From Allodiplogaster sudhausi (taxonomy: Eukaryota > Nematoda > Chromadorea > Rhabditida > Diplogasteridae), in the NCBI GenBank assembly GCA_945643635.1, contig CALZFC010000055.1:1906001-1970000 (forward strand): a stretch of 64,000 bases of DNA, given 5' to 3'. The notes below the pieces were generated by a model, which worked only from the letters and a program-made list of their open reading frames with translations, had not been told where the DNA came from and ran no database searches. The position numbers and the translations under genes are program-made. The first letter of the stretch is position 1, and the number at the start of each line of letters is the position of its first letter. This document shows positions 22,043 to 34,827 of the stretch, piece after piece.

Positions 22043-25000
22043 ATGTCGCTACCGAGGTGTAGCACCACAACCAATGAAGACCGTGTATTGGCAGAGCTTC
22101 ACCGCTTTCTCGAGACTCTCGATACTTCGAAACCGAGCTGGAAAGTGCGGTTGTCTCCGTTATTCTTTTCATCTTCTTTTCATTTAGAACTGTAGATAGT
22201 TCTTTACCAAATTGGTTGTTATTTGCTGTGTTCGTACACTCTCCATGGTCTTTCTTATCAAGTGTATTTCTTTTCTTTTCTTTGCAGTCAGATACTATCT
22301 CGGTAGTGCGCGAGTTGTTATCGAACTCTCGGATATCTGGTCCCGAACCAGAGAAGTCATTCACTCCTCGACCACGGATCGCACGATTCTCAGTTGGCGA
22401 TGAAGGAAAGGAGCAAGTCGAGGAAGATGGAGTCTGCGGGGATCGGAGCTCTCCGGGTTGGCCAGAGAGAGAGGAGAGAGACAGCGAGAATGAGAGAGAG
22501 AGGGGGAAAGAGTACGAGAGATCTCTTATGCTTCTTGCTTATTCATTCTCGTGATCTAGTTGCATCAGTTGAAATGGTCGTTGTTGCAGTAAAGAAGAGT
22601 TCGCTGATGCAGACGGTGGCTGAACCCATGCCTACGCCCCTCGAAGTCCGGCCCACTCTTGACAGGACTGTTGAAGAGCTTGAAGCTGATTGGAAGAATG
22701 GTAACAAAGTCTTAGGAATCTTATCTAAATCCCGTCGTGGCTTGACCCCTCGAATTCATGAGAAAATTTTTTTTTTGTTGCATCAAATTTTTTTGTAGTG
22801 AAAAAAATAATCTGCAAGAACGTTTGGATATCTCAGGAGTTCCTGTGCGACCTGGCGATGCCCTGAGACTGCTGAACACGGGAAGAGCCAAGGCAAGGGA
22901 ACTGGAAAGGCGGATGGGCGATCTCGAGGTGCGTTGGCATTGCGGCGTTTTGCTCTTCAAGGCATTCATTGTTTAATCATTTCCGTTTTAATTCTTTTTA
23001 ATTTACGTGAACTTTTCATTAGAATCTGGCGTTGTAGTTGATCTGCTGTCTTTTGCAGACAGCCGTTGCGATTCGCCGTTCCTTCGTCGCCCCCGGAACT
23101 CATCTCGCGGCACTTCCTTTTGCTGGCTACGACTATAAATACGTTAGTCTTTCTCGCCGTTTGATAAGTTTATTTTTGAATGAAGATAACGTTCTCTTTA
23201 GTAATGTATTGATGATATAGCTTTGCAGGTGTCTAACTCATGCTGTGAGAACGTCGTGGGTTACATTCCTGTTCCAGTCGGGGTTGCAGGGCCAATTAAG
23301 GTTTACTTTTGTCTTAGTTCATGGGGTTTTTATTGCCCTTCTAGAAACTGTCCTTTTTCACGATGTTAGCTTTAGATTAACGGAGACCGCACGCTGTTTG
23401 TGCCAATGGCCACCACGGAAGGCGCCCTCATCGCCAGTACAAATCGAGGATGCACTGCTATTATGGTGTGCATTTCGTTCCGTTTGCTTAACGAGTAACC
23501 ATAGAATACTCGTTTTGTAGAAGTCAGGCGGAGTATCTTCCCATGTTTACGAAGAGGGGATGACAAGAGCTCCCGCCGTGCAGTTCCTGCGAGCCTCCGA
23601 TGCAATGTTCCTTATTTCTACTCCTTCAACTTCAATTTGCCTTCTTTAAGAATGGAACAAAAATTTAATAATAGCTCTTTCTGAGCTAGCAATGTGTTGC
23701 TAGTAATATTGTATAATTTGAGGTCTTCAAAATAGAATAGTAGTGAAGTTTAACAATTCCTACGTTTTAGTAAGCTGAAGAAATTCATCAGCGATAAGCG
23801 CCACTACGAGCAGCTTCGTTCTCAATTCGAATCAACTAGCAAGTCAGCTGTTTGTTTTAGTTTATTTCCTTTTCGTTGTCAATTAAAAGTTGTTTAAAGA
23901 CGATGTTTGAGGAAGGAATTAACATTTGTTTTTGTTAATGTAATGTCATAATGTTTGAGCTTTGTTCGTCTGAAGCGTGTAGACCCGCATATCGACGGAA
24001 ACATTGTTCATCTTCGGTTCGTAGCCGACTGTGGAGACGCCATGGGAATGAATATGCTGTCCAAGTTAGATTTTTCATTCTTCAGAATGCGGTGTCGTTG
24101 AAATCTTGGTTTACCGTAATCTTGAAAAGGACACAAATATTCGGGTTCCAGGGCAACATCACACGCGATGCGTTGGCTGCAGTCTCACGAGTTCTTCCGG
24201 GACACGAACATGAGAGTCGTGGCTCTTTCGGGGAATCTCTGCACTGATAAGAAGGCCGCAGCTATCAACTGGTTAGTCATTTCATTCTCATCTTTCAAAA
24301 CTTTTATTTCTTCTAATTTCCGGGGAATATTTATACCATTGGAATTTCCCTGTTATTTGTTATGTCATTATTATATGTTTATGCATCAAATTTTTGCACG
24401 ATCTTAATGAAAGATTACACGAAGTGAATTTCTTGATTCAGGGTGGAGGGGCGAGGACGGAGCGTAGTCGCGGACTGTGTTCTGCCTGAGAAGGTGGTGA
24501 GGGATGTCCTAAAGACCACCCCCGCAGCTATTGCTGAGGTCATTTCTCTTTCTACACAGTTACACAACTCATCTTAATAACGATTAGTTAAGTATTTAAC
24601 AAATGACCATTCTAGGTTAGCCGTGCCAAGTTTGGAAGTGGCTCTTCGATGGCTGGTGCTATTGGAGGAGCGAATGCCCACGCAGCAAATGTCGTGGCGG
24701 CTGTCTTCATCGCCACGGGCCAGGTTAGGGGCGAAGATATCGATTGGCTGTTTGGCTAGGTCATCTGATTCTGGAATAGAGGAAATGTCAGCTAATTAAA
24801 TGTTTGCAGGATGCTGCCCAAGTGACAACTTCATCCATGTGCTCTACCAGAATGGAGGTTCGGGCTCTCTTTCATAGCTTCATAGCTCCTTTAGCCGCTT
24901 TTCCTGCTTCCTTTAAATTTCCGCTGATAGTTGCGCCCAACCCTGTGCCATGTTTTAGGATTCCCAGAGCCACGCTCGTGAGCATGGAGTTGGAAATCAT

Positions 25001-25999
25001 GAAGTGTGAGGAAGAGCTTGAAAATTCCCGCAGATCTGAGCTTGTGTTTTCTTCCCGTTTAATTGCATGTGACCATATAGTTTATGATATAGTTTCCTTA
25101 CGGTGGTTACCGTACTCTCTTCAGCTTGCCCCTGACGGCTCTTCTCTGTACTGCTCGGTGACCCTTCCTTGCATGGAAGTCGGAACGGTTGGCGGAGGGA
25201 CGATTCTGCCGCCGCAGAGGGAGTGTCTCCAGGTATCTGAAGGATGTGACTTGTATTCTCTTTTCTGCCTCTTTCTTGGATACATCCTTGGAATATGATC
25301 ATATGCTCTCTCCACTTACGCATTTCTTTTTAATCTCCGTCACCCTCTCTCTCTCTCTGCCCCATCTCTCTCCACATCTCTTACTCCCCCTGTTTCTCAT
25401 TCTAATCCATTCAATTTACTTTCAGTTGCTGGGAATCGCGGGTCCTTCAGCTCCTCCTGCTGAGCCTGGCACAAATGCACGTCGATTGGCTGAAGTCGTT
25501 GCTGCCACTGTTCTTGCTGGTTGGTTACTGTATCAATCATACCGTTATTTCTCACTTTATTTGCTACCCTTTCAACTGTATCGTATAAGCAATATCCTGG
25601 TTGTGAAAGTTTTTCTTCACTGACGGTTTAATAATTAGTTTCTTGCAGGCGAGTTGTCCCTTTTGGCCGCGCTTGCGACTGATGACCTTGTCTCGAGCCA
25701 TCTCAAACTCAACCGGTTTTTTTGCTTATTCATATATTTATTTATTTTGCCTCGGACATTCATTTACCTTCTTTTAATTATTTCTTTAGTAACTTCTGCT
25801 GCAAGCAAGAGCTACTTCCTTCTTTGTTATTTTGCCATTGACTCTAAACCAATGGAATCCTTTGAGTTCTCGCCTTGACCTGTATTCGCTGCCGCCTTCC
25901 CCTCGTCCGGCCTTCCCCGCCACCGCCAGCACAGCTCCAAAGTTGTGTATCCGGGGAAAGGAGAAGGAGAGGAAAGTCGACTGCCAAAACATTCTCTAG
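22043..25999 (+). CDS. HMG-CoA reductase, catalytic domain, 585 aa
   Basis: Reduces HMG-CoA to mevalonate with NADPH. Eighteen exons: 22043-22144, 22288-22456, 22590-22700, 22837-22928, 23059-23142, 23229-23300, 23376-23465, 23521-23606, 23771-23842, 23960-24064, 24152-24271, 24442-24538, 24616-24723, 24810-24857, 25125-25232, 25426-25519, 25649-25715, 25867-25999. Phases agree throughout. Key residues are present: Glu in ATTEGAL, Lys in TDKKAAAIN, Asp in GQDAAQ and His in SSHLKLN. The substrate loop [26 protein letters not shown] and GTVGGGT are also present. No multi-span sterol-sensing domain is visible. If the ATG at 22043 (directly after TCTGCAG) is the start, the enzyme is a soluble, truncated form compared with vertebrates. 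Nematodes cannot make sterols, so mevalonate would serve prenylation, dolichol and ubiquinone. Confidence 0.95.
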
Positions 26000-26645
26000 A
26001 CACTCTTGTACTTCGATTACAGCAACTTCGTTTCCATGTAGAAAGCCCGGTTAAGTTATAGCTTCACTTCTCCACTTTACTCTTTCACATATAATCAATA
26101 GAGATGCTGGTATTCTTACTAACTTGTTTTCTCATTATTAAGAGATGAGAATCCTTTTGGCGACTTTTATCTGTGCGGCTTTCTAGACTTTTCTTGTAAT
26201 ATGCTTTTTTTTATAGTTTCGCCATCATGTTAAGATGGAATTAGAATTAGTAGGCAGCACGAGAAAACGTTGTTCATTGCCGCTAATCACAGACTCGTCA
26301 TGGCTAGGGTTCTTTTTACACTTTTTTTATCTGCAAAGGGTTGCGACCTTGGCCTTTCTTCTCCTGAGAAGGTATAATGAATGAATGAATGAATTTATGA
26401 AGGTACCACAAGAAATACACTTGCTAAAGAAATAATTATAATATTCCCATTTTTAAACAATAGCTTGAAGCTCGATTAATTATTTAAAGATGCATTCCAA
26501 GTTATTGTGATACATTAGTCGCCAGGTTTATGAAAGGTAATTTTCTTGGATTCTGTTGGTAAATCCAATTATAGCCCGCTATCAATTGCAGAAATGAAAG
26601 TGTCAAGGAACTTAGATTGTACGAAACTTACGATTATGAAGAAGA

Positions 26646-26897
26646 TTAAGACATTTCATCGTGGTTCGGGTTACTTATCGTGAGCAAGGCTGCGATGGCA
26701 AAAGTATAAATGACGACAGAGGAAATTAGGAATGGTCCACAAGGTAGTCGGTGAAGAATCAGCAGCTTATTTGATGGCAACAGCTTGTATTTTCCGGAAC
26801 TTAAATACTTCGTCTGATGAAAGTGAAGCAAAAGTAGCGTGCGCCATCTGCCTTGTAAAACAGTACTAATAAGTTGAGTCAAAGTTGCCCGTGGCAC
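26646..26897 (-). CDS. hypothetical 83-aa ORF with one hydrophobic segment
   Basis: Uninterrupted frame with an ATG and a C-terminal hydrophobic run (GPFLISSVVIYTFAIAALL) followed by a short polar tail, as in tail-anchored small membrane proteins. No family recognised, no splice support and no strong coding bias. It may be chance. Confidence 0.2.
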   Translation of the reverse strand: MPRATLTQLISTVLQGRWRTLLLLHFHQTKYLSSGKYKLLPSNKLLILHRLPCGPFLISSVVIYTFAIAALLTISNPNHDEMS

Positions 26898-27264
26898 TCA
26901 TTCGAGCTATGAATCGTTAACAAACATTTCCTGAAGAGGGGGTAATTCATACGGGTGAAAAAGGCAAATATGACGTTTGTAATTCATAAATAGTTGCTCC
27001 ATATTAATATTCTAAATGTTTTAAAATGTTTAATGATTTCTAGAATTGACAATTTCTACCATAGTTAGGTGAGTGGAAATTAAAACATTAAAACTCCTTC
27101 CTAACAAAGAATGCAGATGATGTACTTTGACACAAGCCAGGGGCTATTTTGAGCAATCTGAGAATATCTGGCGAAATATTTTCTCTGTCATCTTTTTCTT
27201 TACAGATCAAGATATCAGGCGTTATAAACATATTTTACAGAAAATTGTAGAAGTAGTACCGAAG

Positions 27265-27286
27265 AGAGAGAAACAGAGAGAGAAAC

Positions 27287-27333
<47 letters not shown>

Positions 27334-27350
27334 TCGGAGAAAGAGAGAGT
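27265..27350. repeat. GA-rich simple repeat
   Basis: (GA)n with AAACAGAGAGAG interruptions, just downstream of the 3' end of the four-TM gene. Confidence 0.9.
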
Positions 27351-27362
27351 GAGATCGGCTGA

Positions 27363-29669
27363 TCACTGTCTAGCCAGACTCATCCTCCTCGTAATGCCCG
27401 CCTCTGCGGCGACTGCGCTGCCATCCAGGGGAGTCCTCTTGGCCCCGAAAGTGTGCTTGAGCGGGGGGAGGGCGCCGCTGGGGGGCCGCGCCGCCGCGAC
27501 CGTGCGGACGCCGGAGACCGTGGTGATCGGCGGCCGCGGGTGGTAGTTGTGCAGTCCGCCGCGCCCGTCGCCTCCGTGCTGGTCACGCAGATGCTGCAAA
27601 TATTTGGACATAAGAATTAAGGTGGACTGTTGATCAGACCTACCCTACCAAATTACTATTTCGTTAATTGCAAATTTGCTTTCAAAAAGAATTAAACATA
27701 TGAAGAAAATGTAGACCTGCTCGGAGAGGGAGATGGTGGCCGGCCCGAGGGGACGAGCATGCGATAGAGACACTCCTGTCTCCTGGCTGCGCTTCGTGAA
27801 GTGCATCGAACGAAGTTGGCAGATCTGGACGGACAGCAAGTCTATTTTCTCTATCCATCCATACATTTCTCTCTCTCTCTCTCTCTCTGTCTATTACTTT
27901 GTATCTTTCACTTACTCTCTCTCTCCAATCTTTCTCTCCACTGACAATGACATAAGCGAAGAAGACAGTGAAGCAGCACCCAACCACGAGAGACATGACA
28001 ATGGAGGAGGCCGAGACGGCCCCTCCCATGGCTGCCACGTGGCAAATGTAGAGGACCAGCAGGACGAGCAGCAGCAGAAGGCACAGCACTCTCAAGAGGG
28101 CTACCGTCTTTCATCTGTCTCTTGAACATATTGAAGTGGAATGAACTGTTTGCAGCCGAATCTTTTCTCTTTCCAGCCTGGATTAACCTGAAGAAGACAT
28201 GCGGAATGTAGAGAAGCCATACGACATTCTTCACCCCGTAGAACATGACATTTACGGTGAAGATCTGGACGATCGCCCAGACTAGCCAAAGCACGTTCAG
28301 ACTGCACGCTGCTTCAGCCGACCATTCAGCGTATCTGAAAACGAGAAAGAGAGAGAGAGAGAGAGAGGGAAGAGAAAGAGAGGGGGGATAGAGAGGGTGG
28401 GAAAGGAAGAGACAATGGCAGCGAAATGGATCAAGACTATGCAGAGGTCAAAAAGTGCGTTTGCATTGCTCGATCTCGTGAGTCGGACAGCATTGAAGAG
28501 CTTCCACCTGAAGCAAGCATGTCTTCCTTAGGACACACTTTCCTTGTCTCAGTCGGAGAGTCTTCAGCCGAGTTTCGTCATGTTTCCAAGTGACTCAGAA
28601 CTGAGAGCGTCAGTGCTGGCTGGCTTCAATTAAGGTGGCACCGCAAGATCCGCTTCCCCCGTCGTGTTGCCGTGGAGATCTTGCTTTCATTTCATTCCAC
28701 TTCATAATACTCCAATCGTGAGAAAAATGGAGAAACGCGCGACAGCAGAGGAGTCAGAAACTATCGAGACATTTTGAGACAGCTCAGAGTAATCTTTGAT
28801 TGTAGTTTCCTCAGTGTCTACATTTATGTAGAAAGGCAGCAATTCTATGTGAAACTGAATAAACGGATAACAACAGCATGCACATTAAGATGAATTTGCA
28901 TGGCTCTTTTCCATGAATGTATATTACTGTTGCTGACATGGAGGGCGGTGGCGTGGGTGAGATTCTTTCGGTGATATTGTCCGGAGGATGGAGATGTTCC
29001 GCCCTCTGACACATTCGAGTGTTCAGGTCGGGCAACACTGAAGCAACGTTGTTTAGAATGTTATGCTCTGTCGAACAACTTTCTTCTTTTAAATGGATTC
29101 TTAGAATTGGCCTAGAATATAACGACAAGGTTATAATGAATTGCTTATGGCATAAAATTTGTTTTTCTAAACCAGTCCACAGGTACAATTTAAGGTGCCC
29201 GTGAAGGAATACGCCTTGGCAGAGAATAAAAATAAAATCAATCAGAAAGAGCGAAAAGCCCGAACCCGCAACGAGAATGAAGCAAATGATAAAGATCTCG
29301 ACTATTCCGAAGACTATGGTGAAGGTCTTGACATGGCAGCAGCAGGTTCTATACAGAGGAGCAGATGGGTTGAAGATCTCATTCACCTTCAATTCAAGGT
29401 TTCTCCCGATATACACATGCACATGCACTTACAGTAGTAGTATGCAAATACATATACATATACATTTACATGTACATACATATGAAAGTGAGTAAGTCGT
29501 ACATAATCGTGATCATACATACATATGTATGTACATACATACAGATATGTATGTACGTACGTAAATACATACATATATATGAAATATGTATGTACATACA
29601 TATGTATAATGTTTCTGGCGATCTTTTCTCTTCTAGTATGATCGATTTTCTTCAGCAAACCTTAGTCAT
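27363..29669 (-). CDS. four-transmembrane protein with basic C-terminal tail, 286 aa
   Basis: Membrane protein of the tetra-span type found in nematodes and insects (LAPTM/DUF7027-like layout); exact family not recognised. Six exons: 29669-29661, 29386-29187, 28334-28188, 28090-27942, 27841-27717, 27593-27363; phases agree and the total is 861 nt. After a short start (MTKVNEIFNPSAPLYRTCC) come TM1 FTIVFGIVEIFIICFILVAG, TM2 NVLWLVWAIVQIFTVNVMFYG, the loop IPHVFF and TM3 VLCLLLLLVLLVLYICHVAA. TM4 is IVMSLVVGCCFTVFFAYVIV. A cytosolic tail of about 115 residues follows, rich in Arg, Gly and Pro and ending RRMSLARQ. The Cys cluster before TM1 may be palmitoylated. A lysosomal or trafficking role is possible. 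Exon 1 is only 9 nt of coding sequence and is the least certain. Confidence 0.8.
29405..29615. repeat. ATAC/TATG tetranucleotide repeat region
   Basis: Dense TACATACATATGTA units, many palindromic, inside intron 1 of the four-TM gene. Similar smaller clusters occur at about 10040-10095, 15445-15480, 16490-16530 and 59160-59215. Confidence 0.9.
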
Positions 29670-30237
29670 GTCCGCAGTCAGTCGTTCTCGACTTTGAAGC
29701 GAGTCCTGCAAGGGAATATTTTCATACGATTTATTTATTTATAGAAATGGCGCGCACAATTTGGAAAGTCGAAGAAAACGAGATGGAAAGGAGAAAATTA
29801 AGTGGTTTGCATTCATAGATGGTCGTTCATTAGTTTCTTCATTACTCTTATTAATTTTCTTTTTGAATTGTTGAGGAGAAGACTAACGAGAGTATTAATT
29901 CAAACACAGAGGCATGATAATGAGCCTCGTAACGATATCTAACAAATATTAAGAGGGAGAAGGAACGGAAGGAGTCTGGGAGTAACAGTTGGCTGCCGTG
30001 GAAACGGCAACTGCAGTGGCAAATGAAATCTAGAAGGCCAAACATGGGTATTCAGTTGTGTAAGTTCTCACAGATACAAAGGGGTGGCCCTGCCAGAGAT
30101 TTTAAACTCTCTGACAATACTGAAGTCTTACTACATACTGACAAATACAAATCTCTACTATTTTTCGCTTACTGAAAGGAGTTGAGCAATGAGTATTTAG
30201 TTTAACTCAACGCAATTCGAAAGATCGCAATATGTTT

Positions 30238-30271
30238 TTTTCCAGGACATGCATATGCATGTCCTGGAAAA
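30238..30271. repeat. 34-bp perfect palindrome
   Basis: Seventeen bases ending CCAGGACATGCAT are followed directly by their exact reverse complement (ATGCATGTCCTGG and onward), with no spacer. It could form a cruciform or a dyad protein-binding site. Confidence 0.95.
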
Positions 30272-31015
30272 TGGGAAATATGGCTTCAGAATAAATATAG
30301 AGACATGAAATGGAGAGATGAGATTGTTCGTGTCCACCATGCAATAAGAGTGAAAGGATTCAATGAAGGAAGAGTGATATTGACATCATTGTGCCCTCTC
30401 GCTCTTTTCACTTACAGGCGCATAAATTCACAGAATATATTCGCCGTTTCCCATTCAAGACAGCTACATTTTCTTATTTGCGTAAAAAAGTGAGTGAAAT
30501 GGCACGGAAAAGAAAAGTGGCACAGGCAAAGAAGAAACTGACACGGCAGCTAAGACAGCCTGTCATTTCTCTCCTTCAACGACGAAGCTAAAAAGTCTCT
30601 CGCCACCTGCTTTTCTCCTCCTGCAATTACTCTCAACAATATTATTCGATTCGCGTTAAAAGTTAATTTATTCTCTTCTATCTCTAGTCTGTATATCCTC
30701 TGGTCAACTTTCTCTAGAAAACATTCCGAATCTCCAAACTATATGTATTCAAAGGCAAGCAGGTCTCATTTCTTTTTCAATTTTATTTTCAAATGAAATA
30801 ATTAGTGCAGATGTAAATACGGTGCGAGCGCTTGAATATACTATGTAATAGACGAAAATGAAAAGGGATTCTGGAAGGAGAGGAATATGATGGGCAGCAG
30901 AATAAGCAGAGAGAGTGTTAAAAAGAAAGAAATTTAGAGAAAGATGGAGATGTACAAAGGCAAGAGAAAGAAGGGTAGACAGAAAGAGGCAATAATTGTA
31001 AGAAGGAGAGATGCG

Positions 31016-31053
<38 letters not shown>

Positions 31054-31219
31054 TGAGACATTGTCGGATATAGAAATGTTAAGAGCATTGGCAACGAGAT
31101 ATCTTTCCAGCTTGAGCTTGCCATGGAAACCACGGGTCGCAGGGCATCTCTTTGCAGGGCATCACCTGCTCAGCAGTGAAGCATTGTTAATCATGAAGAA
31201 GGAGGACTGGCACTTCTTG

Positions 31220-31287
31220 TCAATGCTCCTCTCTCGCTCTCTAACTTTCTCTCTCTCTCTTTTGCTACTCTCTCTCTCTTTATCTTC

Positions 31288-31335
<48 letters not shown>
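31220..31335. repeat. CT-rich microsatellite
   Basis: Nearly pure (CT)n with TTTTGC and TTATC interruptions. Confidence 0.9.
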
Positions 31336-32086
31336 GTCTTATTCTCTCTGTCCACTTTCTTGAAATTAGTATATCTGCTGACTGAAGTCCTTTTACATGC
31401 ATTCACTTGATAGGAGTGGATGATTTTTTTTAAAGAGCTGATTGTAGTAACCCAATCTGGAAAGCTAAAAGCATTTCCTCATTTTCTTCCCATTCGAATA
31501 CTGGATTGTTAATTATTTCTTTATAGTTTGAATGAACAATGTAGATCAAAGAAGGTGAGAAACAGAATAATCTCAAAAGTTATCACCCTCACAAAAGCAC
31601 AGGGCGGTTTCTAATGATATCTTATCACAACTGACAATGAGAATAAATGAAAAATTACAACAAAACATGTAATATTTAATGCTTTTGAAATATTTATGGT
31701 TAGGAAAAAGATATGTACTATTGCAGAACTAATGACAGCAAAAAAATAAAGGAAAGCGATATCCTGGAAAGCACAGCTGCCGAAACTGGCATTCCGTGAG
31801 GAGTCAAAAGCATTGCTTAACCCGCTTTAACGCATTCTATTTCCATTAACGGAACAGAAAATGAGACAATCGTGGGAGAAAAAGCGAAAAAAATTAAAGC
31901 GCTAGAGGCACACCTCTTAAATGAGAACATGGAAACCAGTATTCATGAAATCGGAAGCAATGCAAAGAGAGAACTCGACGACTTAAAACACAGTTTAACT
32001 GTCACTGAATCTAGAGGGCATCACTGAAAAAGAGACAGAGAAAGAGAAAGGGGGAAGAAAGAGAGTAAGCATACAACCTTTTCAGA

Positions 32087-34792
32087 TCAGTACTTGAGGA
32101 AGCCTTCAGTGTCGTATGAAGTTGTCGACCTGGGAAGGAATCAGATAAAATTCAAATAACAGAGCACCTATGGACTCGCAGTCGTACCTGTGCAACCGAA
32201 GGCAAAGAAGATAGGAAATGAGAGAGAGCACGAGGATTGCGGAGAGTGTTAGACAGGTAGCGAAGACGATCAGCTGGAGAATTCACTACGTTATTAAGTA
32301 AGTTGTCAGTTTATTGCTGAATACTATTAGAACCCGTAGCTGAATTGCAAATCTATTCGGATTCAATTCTGTAACATGGAAATACTAACTTGGGGCCTTG
32401 TCATGCAGAGTACCGACTGAGGCTGCGTGAAGACGGGAAAAGCAGATCCATCACTTCCACGACTCGTCCATTCTTAAGTCACCATTTTTTATAGTTCAAT
32501 AAAAAAATATGTTTCCACCATATCAAACAGGTTAAAAGTCGAACCATTTCGATTGAGACTGTTGGATTCCTCTCCGTCAAGGACGTAGACAAACTGGGAG
32601 ATGAGATCGGCGTCGCGCGGCTTGAAGGAGGAAACCCCCTCCCGCGGTGCGGCTCGCCGCTCAAGCAAACACAATATTCAGATGTATTTTTCGCTTCCAA
32701 ATTAATTGTTTTAGAGTAATCTCGCATAATAAGAAATGCAAGAAAAGAAGAAGAACCGTTCTATTCTTCGTCGCGACTTGATTGATTCGATTGTGCTCGC
32801 TGTCGAAACAAAGAGGCGGCTGAAATTTTATTTCAATTTTGGAAAATTTTAACGAATTTTCCCTGATTACGTGGTTTTTTATAAACAAATAGTGCAGAAT
32901 CCGTTCGTTCTGCGAAGTAAAAGTGGCTCAAATGTATAGAATACAGTAATTCCGTCGCATCCGCCGTCCTCCTTGAAGCAGAGGCGGATCTCGCATTGGA
33001 AGCGGACGGCTGTTCGATCCGCGAACTTGAACACGTACGACTCACTGCAAGACAATTCCCTTCCAAGATTGTATCACGCTTGGTTGGAAGAAAATAGGGA
33101 GAAGGAATGATAATAATATTTAAACTAATTTCCTATAAATCGCTGACCGATAAGCCATATTCAAGGCCTCCACGTAAGTAGGATCCCCGAGTAGAGTGTG
33201 ATCCGTGTGGCATCTACGCATAAGGAATATTAGATGACTTTCAGAGCCACATATCAAATTTACAAAAACATTTTTTTACGTATGAAAAAAAAATTGTTTG
33301 TACTATAAAATAAGAGACCCTCGTTCGTCGACGATGAGTTGCTTCTCGCCCTGACCGTCTTCCACGTAGCAGGAGTGGACAAGGACGCCGTATGTCTCTC
33401 AAAAAAGAAGTCTCGCTCTCTCGCTCTCTCTCTTTCTTCATTGCTTCACTCTCATTCTTCTCTTCCTTTCTCGCTCTCTCTAACTCACCAGATTCGCACT
33501 CCCATCGATGGACGACTTGGTCTCCAACTCTAGCAAATCGCAGAATCGGCCCGTCCAGCTGGTCTCTCCTGATGGTGTACGAACACTTTGGAAGTGGCAT
33601 GTCGAAGTGGAGAGCTTCCGTTGGCAGCGCACTGCAAGGAAACATCTCACGCTTTTAGTATTTATAGCCTTTATCTATTTAAAAATTCATCTAACTTTAC
33701 TATATGCGTTGAGGTGAAAATATATTTGATCGCATCTAATTTTCCTGGACATCACTAGAAACTGACTGCCTCTAGAGCAAGCCTACCTAGAAAGGAGAAG
33801 GAAAGCAAAGAGATGAAGGGGATCAGGGAAGAGAAGGAAGAAGAAGGGACTCGGCATGCGACTCTTCTCCCATGCGGCTGCCGCTTCGCCCTTCCGCACA
33901 CAGTGCATCCACACCAAAAAGAGCAGAGAGATCTACTCGAGAGACAATGGCAGAGCGAGAGAGTGCAGAGAAGCAGACGAGAAGTGAGATGAAGCGTTTA
34001 CTAAATTGGCGAAATGGACACTGAATGGGAGGGATGACGGTGATGCATAAAAAAGTTGGAGTTCACAGTGGAATAGACAGATTGACAGAAGGGGAAAATA
34101 TTATACGAGAGGACAGCAAAAGAGAAAGATCGAGAGATAAAGAAAGAGAGAGAGGGAGGGATAAAGAAAGAGACAAAGAGAGGGAGAGACAAAGAAAGAG
34201 AGAAAGAACCGGATGGTGTCTAGTGCTCAGTAAGTAAGCCATTTTCCGCCAGGGGACATATGACGCAGTGAATAGGAGAGTACGAGAGATAAAAGAGATA
34301 TAAAGAGAGAAAGAGTAACGAGAGAGGAAAAGAGGAGAGAATGAGACGGTTGTTTGGGCACACGTAAATATCATCCAATAACATGGGCGATTTGTCAAAA
34401 CACGGGATCTCGACCGCAAGCCATTCGGAAAACGCGGAGTGTTTGTCAATCTGACCTCTTATAAATTCGAGCAGAAAACAGAATCAAATTTAAATGCTGT
34501 AAAGGTGTAGAATAAATGACTATATAGAAATGACTATGACAACTACAGCAGAATGTCGTAAGTATTTCGTAACAAAGAATTGAGGAGACTTCTTGCACAT
34601 CAACTGAGTGAATGGAAAGAGGAGGTGAGATTTACTGTGGCAGTCAGCCATTTGAAGAGATGAAGAGACGAGTGTCACATTTTATCTGCAGGGGCATAGA
34701 AAGCGACGACTCAACTTTATCACCATAGGCCAGTTCAAGCTCGGGATAAGGCTTATGGTTAGGGGCACCATAAGTAAGTAAACGAAAGATAG

Positions 34793-34827
<35 letters not shown>

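Larger units (their letters stand above)
26000..27362. other. intergenic region after HMGR
   Basis: No gene with homology seen. It contains a short TGAA repeat (about 26377-26393), a small hydrophobic reading frame on the minus strand (26646-26897) and a GA tract (about 27265-27350). Confidence 0.55.
29670..32086. other. intergenic region between the four-TM gene and the cuticlin
   Basis: No gene recognised. It contains a perfect palindrome (30238-30271), a (GA)n at about 31019-31052 and a CT tract at about 31220-31335. A short basic ORF near 30500 looks like chance. Confidence 0.6.

Noticed and set aside
27380..27586. Second minus-strand frame in the last four-TM exon
   Set aside because: GC-rich alternative frame; only the other frame matches the phase of the upstream exons.
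29195..29437. Plus-strand Lys/Glu/Asn-rich frame
   Set aside because: Antisense shadow of the TM1 exon of the four-TM gene.
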